Positions 55,631-64,000 of a stretch of 64,000 nucleotides of DNA are shown one piece after another; within the stretch, counting starts at the first letter, position 1, and each line of letters starts with the position of its first letter. The notes under the pieces are model-generated. The model was not told the origin of the DNA and did not search any database. It saw only the letters and a program-made list of their open reading frames with translations. The position numbers and the translations under genes were made by a program. The stretch comes from Stichopus chloronotus (taxonomy: Eukaryota; Echinodermata; Holothuroidea; Aspidochirotida; Stichopodidae), in NCBI GenBank assembly GCA_021234535.1, contig CM037829.1, forward strand, positions 27,810,962 to 27,874,961, given 5' to 3'.

Positions 55631-58600
55631 CTGAAAGTGAACAAGATATTTAATGTTTGCGTTAGATACATCTACTCCGATCAATCAATAGGAAGTGAGG
55701 TACAATATCATATGTCATACACTGTCAATGCCATATTTATGTCTGTGCTGTTCAATTTATGCTTTTGATTGATATTCCTTTAAAACAAATGTTGCTACTT
55801 GATTAGTAACATAATTGACCAGTCCACCTTCTCCCCTATGAGTTGCCATAGCAACTGTTAGTCATAATATGATGACGAGTATTTCATGGATCCCATTTCT
55901 TGGAAAGTTTTTGTCTTTGTGGTCATTTACATATATTCTGGTAACAGCAAAGAGACACACAATAAAACAGATTAGGTGCTACCATCTCTGTGTGTTTTGC
56001 GGCTTTTGTGTAATCCTTGAAACATTGCAATATCCCTCCAAAAACTTACATTAGACCACCATATCACTACACACAGCAACCCTTTGACCAAATGACATTC
56101 ACCAATATTCTAACTTCCCCTTCAAAGCCCTTGACCCAATTCAAATACAAAACCCTGAAAGAAACAAAACCCTTGACCCAATTGGAAAAAAACCCTGAAT
56201 GAAACAGAAAATCCTACCTCTTTTTGAGAATGGTTGATTTGCAACTTTTCTGAAACGCTGTCCAACTTTGAAATGTGTTCCTGCCTCCCAGTGCAGGCCA
56301 TGTAGACACGAAGCATGCCAAGCAACTGAAAAAAAATGGACAAAAACTCATAAAAATCATGTCTACCTCTTCTCCTCTGACACTGTCTCCAGCCCTGGAT
56401 GAAAATTTAAGACTTCCAAATCTCTGCAAATGTGCAAGACGCATTACAAAATGACTTATTTGTATGTGACTCGATGGGTGTGTTGAGCCTAGGTGTCTTT
56501 GTGGGGTCCAGTGCCTCTCTATTGGTGATGGTTAAAATATTTGATGGCTTGAGTGCTTGACTCGCATCTCGTTACTGTTGTAAAGTAGTCTGAAGTCTGA
56601 ACTTTAAGTGATCTACAGTTTCCTAGTGCCATGGGTGTGACTTGTATCAAACTTGGTCAAGGAGAGCATGAAACATAGCCAGAATGTTATTGGAATACTG
56701 TAAACCAACAGGCTGACTCTCTCCTCTGTGGTGCATTAATGAAATATCTCTAAATACGTGAGAAGTTGGTCAGATATGACCTTCTGGCAAACAGTAGACT
56801 TGCAATCTTTGAGAGTTCATCCAGGGCTATAAGTTGGGACTGAAAGTGATGTCCATAGTGTAACATAGATGACTACATGACAGCACTGAAAGTGCAAAAT
56901 GTTAGGACACCATAGTTTACCAAATTTAAACAAAAAGGACACAAAATTGAAATGAAAATCTGTCCTATCTGCCTGAAAAGGAAATCCACTAAAGGACCTA
57001 AAATGCTACAGACATTGAGCTCACCTTAAATACTTCCTGCCTTGTCGTCTCCGACAAGGATCCCCTCAGGTGGTTCAGCCGGCTCTTTGCGAGATGTATC
57101 GGGGTGTGTCCGCTTCCGTCCAATTCGTGGCAGTTTGCACCGGCTTCCAGAAGGACCGTAACCATCTCGATATGACTACCTATACATGCTGTGAGAGAAT
57201 CACCATGTACAAAATCAGTTACATTTCCATGTCATTCTAAGTTTTCCAAACTCATTCTAATCGTATTGGCTGAATACATACATTGTAGCAGTTCATGGAT
57301 AAGGCTCGAAACTTGAATAATAACACCAAAGTCTCAATGGGAATTATGCAGTCACACTCAAATACGACCAGTTGAATTGCACTAAATTATGGGTTACGCA
57401 AACTGCGATATCACACACATACACTGTATATAAGCCCATACATGTCATGTGACAACGATATACATTCAGGAAAAATTGACCACTCCTTTTAACAAATAAT
57501 ATGTGAGAAAAACTCACAAAACCAATAGCCGAACTCACCGCAAACCTCAAGCATAAATTGGCAAATCACAAATACACATGCTAAATAGTTGAAATTGGCA
57601 AAGCGCATAATTTAACCTAGTACAGCAAATAAACAATTTCTACCTCTTTGGGTCAAAACTAACACCAAAATTAATTGAAGACACACACACCCAGGCTACA
57701 TGTTTGTGCAAGGTGACCACCAGTAATAGGCCTGCTATGTGTTTAGCTAGACATCTAGGCAAGGACTGAGGCTGCACATGTACAGTAGCTGCCTTCCCTT
57801 TCAAAGTAGCCCATTGTTCCATCCTAGACAAAGATGTAGACCCATCTGTAACAGGTGCAGCAGGAATTTAATCTGTTCAACTATTCCTACACTGCAGTGT
57901 ACAATACAGGGATTAAATACAAAGTACATTAGTAATGCACTACACACAACCCACAATTCATTAGATACATGAAGAAACAGGATTTTCTGAAACTACTCCT
58001 TTTCTATAGAAAGAATATTCCATGACATACTTAACAACATAATGACATACTTCACAAATATTTGTCTGAGGAGTTGACTCCATGGAGACAAATCAATAAA
58101 TGTAATTTGAAGGTGGGATATTCTACAATCAAAGTTGTGATTCATGTAAATCAAACAAATTCTTGGGGCATTCTTGAGAGACACTGAAGTTTAACAACTG
58201 CTGTAAACCAAGGAAAGACTGATACATGTAGGAGCTTAACTAAATGCTTACTAAATTTCTCACAGTGTTGTGTTAGTTAAGTAATAGCTCACATCTGTAG
58301 TAGGTGTTATCCCTTATGAGTCATTGATGTGGAAAATTGAAACTCAACAAACATTTAATGGTTCCCAACCTACACACTCAACATGCAGCCCAAGGAAGTG
58401 TTTACATTAAACAGAAGCACAGATGCATTATGGGTTTGATGATATCATTGTAAAAACAATAGGGTACTTCTACTAAATACTAAATATGAGATCTGATCAA
58501 GTTGCCCTTTTTGAGATTTCCTGTTTACAATGTTTTCACAATTTGAACACTCTCGACCCCAAATGACCACTGCCCTCCTGGTAATAGAACCATTTTGCAT

Positions 58601-61600
58601 CTAAGCACTGCTACATATGCAAAAATTTTCAAAAGGGGAGGGGGACACCCCCTCTCCCAGGCCACGCAATGTAAACAACCACCACTTCAGAAAATATAAC
58701 CACCACTCACAATCTGCTAGCTATAACCCTGGCCCTCCACCAAAAACAGTAGGCCTCTTCTACTTAATGTAGTACAACTACATACCAGATAGGAAATCTG
58801 TACAAGCTTCCCTCCTTGAGATATTGTGTTTACAAGGTTTTCAAAATTTGACCTCTGCTAACCCCAAATGACCTTTGACCTCCACCGAAATGACAGGATT
58901 CTTCTCCTCATGGTGGTACAGGGTTCAGGGCAATTTGTTAATCCTGGGCTTACTTTATGACAGTTGCAGGTCAAGTAACTTATATAATCAGGTAAACTTT
59001 CCTTGTTGTGATTCAAACCACTACAGCAGATCTGGACGGGGTGTCATTGTGATAAGAGATTTACATAATGTTCTATGCAGTCTTCACCCAAATGAATCAA
59101 AGAAATGCATCTTCATAAGACAAAAAAAAACGGCTGCAAGACCAAAACATTCCCTTGGCTGGCCGTTTAAATTCAATTATGGCAAACTTCTGAGGAAAAA
59201 AAAATGAAAATCATATTTAAACTCTGACTCCTGTGGATAATGAGACAGATTGGTCAGAGTATTCAATGACAGTCAAGTCAGACTGTAATCATGATCTTTG
59301 CAAAAGGTACACTAAGTTTCCAGCTCATTGAAAGAGAGTGTGCAGAGAAAAGTGTGATACTACCTATCTCCTTTGTAAAATTTTTCTCACAACTATTTAT
59401 CCTTCTGGTAAAGTCTTTCTAACAACTACCTATCCTCCTGATACAGTCTTTCTCACAACTACCTATCCTACTGATAAAATCTTACTCACAACTACGCTAT
59501 CCTCATTTTACAAGAGTAAAGAATTACGCGTGATGACTCACTGAAATAAAATTCAGTACTCACTCATAACAAGTGATTTACCTTTTTGCAAAGTAATAGG
59601 TAAACATTAAAATGTTGACATAGCAATGTGACTAAATAGATAAACTGGTTGGATGGGAGACTTACCCAAGTGGAGCGGTGTGTTACCCACTCCATCCTTC
59701 TGGTTGACGTCACTACCTCCATCCAAAAGTAATTGCACTGTGAGTATGAATCAAATCATGATGTTCTCCTTTAAGGTCATCTGATACTTCTTCAAACCAA
59801 TGAACAATGGGGCCTTTTTTAATTCAGAAAGTAAAGCAACTACCTGACACAAAAACAAATCCCCCCTCCCCTAAAGATTCCCCCTCCCCACACACAAAAA
59901 AGGACAATTTATCTTAAAGTCTGTTCCAAAGAACTAAGCTTGGAAAGAGAGCAGTGTGATAAACAGCATCTAATCTGGTGCAGAATTTAATTTGTGATGT
60001 AATGAAAATGCAGAATGAAAATACATCATTTGCATTCCGATGTTCTAATTTGTTTTCAGACTGAATGTTACTGTTTGGGCTAAAACTGGGAAGGACAACA
60101 CTCACCAATTTCCTTGTGACCCTTTGTCACCCCAAAGTGGATGGCTGCACGGCCCTTTTCATCTGCTCTGTTAGGATTGGTGCCTTCTTGGAGAATTGTT
60201 TGGACTGTCAAACAAAAACAAAAAAAAATCATGAAGCCTTAACCAATGGAGAAGAAAACCTATTAAACAATCCACATGCAATAAAAATTTGTCTGAAACA
60301 TTTTTTTTTTACATTTAATGATATGTGTAACCACAGATAAAAACAGTGTTTGCCCAGAGGGCAGAGGGAAAGCAGTGCACCAATGTGCTTTTAACCATGT
60401 TAAAAAAATACAATCAAATACACCATTATTTTCAGCCTTTGAAACTAGTATGTGAACAAACACACCATTAACAGGTGCACATCCAGGAGGGATAGCATCA
60501 GGCAAATACCCACCCCCTTCCTTTTTTTTTTCGATGACTAATGATATTTTTTTACCAAAGTGAGAAAATAGATATGGAAAATATACTTTCCATTTGCTGG
60601 AAAATTGCATCTAAGGGCATATGGAATTCAAATTTTCTTGGGAGAGGACTTCTAAAACACGTGCCATGGCTTCGCACCTTTAGCACTTGCTTGCCAGTCG
60701 ATGGTGCATGTGTTCCCCCTTTCTCAAAATCCTGGCTCCATGCCTGATTATTGTCTTGGGTAATTCATAGAGTAACTGATGATTAAATTATTCCAAGTTA
60801 ATTCTGTTCATGCCTATGTCTACGATACCTTCGTCTCTGTTTCCCTGTTGCACAGCTTGTCGCAGTCGCTTCTCTCCTGAAAGGCAAAACATACAAATTT
60901 GAAACTGGAGAAAGTTGAAAAAGTTTTCTATGAAAAGGCAAGGACACCCTTCACATGATCACTCAGTCCGGAGTATATTTCTCACAATATTGCAGCCCAA
61001 GCAAATCAGCACATGTTTAGCTCATTGATATATTTTTTACTACTTATCAGAAGTTCACAAACTTCCATTGTATAGGCCTATACAGTATATTTTTGTTTCT
61101 TTACAAATGGCAGATAAGGGATTGTTTTGTTCAACCGACACACATGTATCTGCATGCACAACTATCGTGTCATTTTTAACTTTTAGCACCTTGTCATTGG
61201 CCAGTGTGCATTCCATGTACAATATGCAGTATGACAAAAGTACATAAAACATTTGACTTTCTTAAGACGAGAAGTTTTCAGGATTTTATTGTTTGCTATC
61301 CGGTATAGCTAGGATGAGCTTCTTGTGTCAGGGTTGCTTGCAAGTTTTCTCTGGCATGCCCCAGTTCATCAATCTGCCATTTTTTTCCACCATGTGCCAG
61401 AAACTATCCACTTTTCAAGCCAAAGATCTTTGTGTCTTAGAGCACTCAATGTCAACTGCGTTTAATATTGTGATGTTACGATCGCACCAGCTTGCAGTTT
61501 GAAAATGACACAGAAAATTTGTTTCTAAAATCTTATTGATTGCTAAGCTTTAATTAGAATGAAGATCACATCATATGCTTCTTAGTTCTTTGAAGGTCCT

Positions 61601-63522
61601 CTTCTGAGCACTTGCTGTCAGCCACTGTGTGCAGATCCTCATCTTCATTTACACAGATTTTACTAAGCGGTGATAGACTCTAGTCTAACTAATTTTTTAA
61701 AATCCTGTCCTAAAACTGTTCTATCCTTGACATACAATCCATTATCGCTGGTGATTGAGGCCATCACTGTACAAGTCCTCAACAAAATATTGCACAAATG
61801 GTATACTAATCTACGAACAACTATGGTTCTTGACTAGCTTTTCATCGAATGATCAGGAGAAAGAAGAAATAATTTAGAAGCAAAATTGACTGTACTATAA
61901 CACCATGACTATGACTTACATCATTTAGAAGCACTCATTCTCTCAGAGACTTTACAATCAATGGTGTGCTCACGCTTAGTGTGGGATTAAGCGAAATCCC
62001 GCAATCGTCTCCCCTGAATCCCGTACAAAGAAAACTTATTCACACTTTTCCACAGCTGATGTCATAACTACAATTATAAATAGACACAATAAATTGCAAT
62101 TGGCCTTTAGCCTAGTGGTAACTCCCTCCTTGATTTTGACAATCTCTCCCCAAAACTTTTCTTCGAGAGGGATTTCCCTCCCAGGCTCAATTCCTTAGCA
62201 CAAACACTGAATCAGGGCATTTCTGAATATTGGCAGCTATACATAACAATCATCTGACGTACAAGGACCTCAGTGGCTTTTACTTTTAATCAGAATAGTT
62301 ATCACCACGACAGCCTGCTATGCAGCTTGCTACAGTTTTCATTATTGTTATACTATTTGGCAAGGGGTTGGAATTATTTAAACCGTACTATGAGGTAACA
62401 ATTGTGCTGTTTAACTATTCAGTCTCAAAGTGATTTCATTAAAGGTTTGTCCCAGAATAAACTTGTGACTCATATGTATGCAAAGTTTCATTGGTAATAA
62501 TAATGACAAAAAAATTATATGCACTACACATTCAGGGATTGAAGAAATGACAATCAGTGGAAGAATAATCAACAGCGTTTAAAGGCTGTAATGCATCACC
62601 CCAGACAGTTTCAATTCTCCCAACCACCTTCCTCTAGTCCCTCCCTCAACCTGTCTTACATTCCTCCACATGTGTAATCAAAACAATGGATCCCTGTGTA
62701 CGCTGTGTAATACGAGCTGCTCTGCATCTTTCCAATATGCTGGCAATCTAAGAGTACTGTAACTTAGAACCAGTTGAGAATTTTCCTTTCAGGGAGGTAA
62801 AAATATAGCTTAGGGTGATGCAATACAGCCTTTAAGTTTCATCCAAACCTAACACAGTCCTATTTTATGTGGTGCATTCAGAATTAAATACTGAATATTT
62901 CACATTTGCATCCAACCACCTGTTACTGTTACACTAGATGCAAATGAACCACGTTTTACCCACTACGTCTTACACAGTCACAGTACTACAGCCTAGGCCT
63001 ATATGCAATTCATGTAGGCTAGGCCTTTAAGGTCTCTGCCTTACCTTGGATATCATGTCCAAGAGGTGATTTCAGATAAGCCACTGCTTTTCGACGACAA
63101 TGAAGTCTAGACTTTTTCCTTCTTATTTTCCCTGTGAATTCTGTTACTGGCATCTCGTAACCTAATGTAGAGGAATTTGGTAACCGTTGACTTTTCTGTA
63201 AAACTGGTGTTTCTCCTGATGACCAATGAGACAAATTAAGATCGAATTTTGACTGCAAATGAGCTGATGGTCCTTCGTGACACTTATCAGAACTCAAATC
63301 GGCCATGGTTGTTTCATTTTGTTCTTCGTTGCTCACATTTTCCGCAGATATAAAGTCAACTTCAGATGCATTACTACTAGTTTGAAGCCTAGTGTTATAC
63401 GATAGCATGTAATTTGTTGTGTTTGTTGGTGCCATAGACGTGCGTTTTGGTATTGCTCCGGTCCCTTGTCCTTCTTCCCAATCAGATACGACAATAGTGG
63501 GCGGTCGTAGCTTCCGTTCCAT
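55580..63522 (-). CDS. ankrd54: ankyrin repeat domain-containing protein 54 (ANKRD54)
   Basis: Seven coding exons on the minus strand: 63522-63045, 60876-60829, 60204-60106, 59737-59666, 57188-57025, 56325-56218 and 55630-55580. All introns are GT-AG, phases agree (1,1,1,1,0,0) and the sum is 1020 nt or 339 residues, slightly longer than the ~300 of vertebrate proteins. Residues 1-130 are low complexity. A basic cluster (KIRRKKSRLHCRRK, 132-145) may be a nuclear localisation signal. Ankyrin repeats follow at about 160-190, 191-223 (KGRAAIHFGVTKGHKEI), 224-256 (GNTPLHL) and 257-270 (GHTPIHLAKSRL). The tail has a Leu-rich LLGMLRVYM and ends IDEVQDILESFTKMNL. Vertebrate ANKRD54 shuttles between nucleus and cytoplasm and binds the kinase Lyn; that role here is inference. 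The exon order and GEKRLRQA start of the repeats match the family well. Confidence 0.94.
56122..56200 (+). repeat. short CCCTTGACCCAATT repeat
   Basis: CCTTGACCCAATT occurs twice (about 56129 and 56171), each followed by AAAACCCTGAA and GAAACA, in ANKRD54 intron 6. Confidence 0.6.
56218..56325 (-). CDS. ankrd54: ANKRD54 coding exon 6
   Basis: Acceptor TTTTTTTTCAG, donor GTAGGA, phase 0 at both ends, 36 codons. Encodes LLGMLRVYMACTGRQEHISK and a helical LDSVSEKLQINHSQKE. The Leu-rich start resembles an export-signal-like segment. Confidence 0.9.
57025..57188 (-). CDS. ankrd54: ANKRD54 coding exon 5 (ankyrin repeats 3-4)
   Basis: Acceptor TTCTCTCACAG, donor GTGAGC, phase 1 in and 0 out. Encodes ACIGSHIEMVTVLLEAGANC, GHTPIHLAKSRLNHLRG and TTRQEVFK. 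Both TPIHLA and LLEAGAN are ankyrin consensus. Confidence 0.95.
58440..58890 (-). repeat. ~144-bp AGGTCA-family repeat, locus 4 (minus orientation)
   Basis: Read on the minus strand, the unit at 58790-58890 has GGAGGTCAAAGGTCATTTGG and TTGTAAACACAATATCTCAA in the same order as locus 2. A more decayed unit lies at 58450-58575. It sits in ANKRD54 intron 4. Confidence 0.75.
59370..59505 (+). repeat. ~33-bp tandem repeat
   Basis: Four imperfect units of CTTTCTCACAACTACCTATC plus CTCCTGATAAAGT. Located in ANKRD54 intron 4. Confidence 0.8.
59666..59737 (-). CDS. ankrd54: ANKRD54 coding exon 4 (ankyrin repeat 2-3)
   Basis: Acceptor ATACTCACAG, donor GTAAGT, phase 1 in and out, 72 nt. Encodes VQLLLDGGSDVNQKDGVGNT and PLHL. 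It completes one repeat and begins the next. Confidence 0.94.
60106..60204 (-). CDS. ankrd54: ANKRD54 coding exon 3 (ankyrin repeat 1-2)
   Basis: Acceptor TGTTTGACAG, donor GTGAGT, phase 1 in and out, 33 codons. Encodes VQTILQEGTNPNRADEKGRA and AIHFGVTKGHKEI, one full ankyrin period. Confidence 0.94.
60829..60876 (-). CDS. ankrd54: ANKRD54 coding exon 2
   Basis: Acceptor GCCTTTCAG, donor GTATCG, phase 1 in and out, 48 nt. Encodes GEKRLRQAVQQGNRDE, the family-typical entry into the ankyrin repeats. Confidence 0.92.
60877..63044 (-). other. ANKRD54 intron 1, nothing recognised
   Basis: AT-rich intron sequence without a recognised gene or element. Confidence 0.5.
63045..63522 (-). CDS. ankrd54: ANKRD54 coding exon 1
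   Basis: Starts at ATG 63522-63520 (MERKLRPPTIVVSDWEE), 159 codons plus one base, donor GTAAGG. The frame stays open a few codons upstream but without another ATG. Mostly disordered, ending in the basic KIRRKKSRLHCRRK stretch. Confidence 0.88.
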
Positions 63523-64000
63523 GGTTTTAATTCGCCTTAACAACTATTTTGGGTTCACTTAGGATAGAGATATCATGTGCAAATCATTTCCATTCAAGCT
63601 TACTTACAGGCTTCACTATTTGCTCACGGTCTAACTGTCCAGCGTTTCTTCTTTTTTCTTTCGCGTTGTACTGTCAGGTGGTTCACTCATTTGTCAGGTG
63701 ATTGTATTGTGAGTAAACAATAAACTTACCCCAAGTCGTCCACTTAGCGTTCAGTCTGTTCAGTGGCGCCAATACCTAAACCGTAAGATAAGTACACCTG
63801 TCGGCTGGAGTGGGAGAAGTTTTTGTGTTCTTCTTGTGGCTCGTGGAATAACGGGTTCATATTTGCTTGTCTTGAATTTAATGAAGAAAATCATCCTGCA
63901 AATATATGGTTGTGTAAATTGAATAAAATTACGTATGAATTGGGTGTCACAGGGGATAAGATGTGACCTTAACTTCCACAATGTTTAAAGGTAGGCTAAT
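63523..64000 (-). promoter_or_regulatory. probable ANKRD54 5' flank and promoter
   Basis: This region precedes the ANKRD54 start codon. No TATA box or other core element is convincing, and the transcription start cannot be placed. No other gene was found to the window end. Confidence 0.3.

Larger units (their letters stand above)
57189..59665 (-). other. ANKRD54 intron 4
   Basis: Contains the AGGTCA-family repeat at 58440-58890 and the 33-bp tandem at 59370-59505. The open frame at 58875-59207 has no splice or family support. Confidence 0.55.

Noticed and set aside
58875..59207. 110-codon + strand open frame
   Set aside because: It overlaps the reversed AGGTCA repeat and an ANKRD54 intron; composition is not coding-like.

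Overview
This is animal nuclear DNA, AT-rich, with short exons scattered among long introns (up to 13.5 kb), GT-AG splice sites, many decayed transposon copies and simple repeats. There is no bacterial, organellar or viral gene organisation. Gene content and repeat style suggest an invertebrate deuterostome such as an echinoderm. That is an inference from general character, not from a diagnostic marker, and the species is not identified.

Three protein genes can be built exon by exon with matching splice phases. (1) + strand, 511-7586, five exons: a 408-residue protein with a region resembling the calcium-responsive transcription factor (CaRF/ALS2CR8) family, followed by a C-terminal SWIM zinc finger. 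(2) + strand, about 13912-50286, thirteen exons: sorting nexin 8 (SNX8), with an N-terminal EH/EF-hand-like region, a PX domain and a BAR-like helical region. It has two candidate alternative last exons, 42599-42682 and 50134-50286. (3) - strand, 63522 down to 55580, seven exons: ANKRD54, 339 residues, with a basic region and about four ankyrin repeats. SNX8 and ANKRD54 converge tail to tail across about 5.3 kb.

The rest is intron and intergenic DNA rich in mobile-element debris. The 7.6-13.9 kb interval holds a 5'-truncated SINE copy and a decayed non-LTR reverse transcriptase. SNX8 intron 2 (14.2-27.7 kb) holds a tRNA-headed SINE, three copies of an AGGGTTCC-ended inverted-repeat family, a TTAA-flanked MITE, an ATTT microsatellite and an unusual density of TACTGTA/TACAGTA words. 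A ~144-bp repeat packed with AGGTCA nuclear-receptor half-sites occurs at four separate intronic places. Other structures are a CATATG-rich foldback element (1.8-2.1 kb), a minisatellite in SNX8 intron 12, a long inverted repeat just past the SNX8 stop, and a 22-bp tandem array carrying six exact ATGCAAAT octamers between the convergent genes.

The three genes have no obvious joint pathway: a nuclear regulator, an endosomal trafficking protein and an ankyrin adaptor. I found no multi-gene novel system. The most promising leads are the SNX8 alternative C-termini and EH-like N-terminus, the CaRF-plus-SWIM architecture, and the repeats carrying DR1/DR4 or POU-octamer sites.
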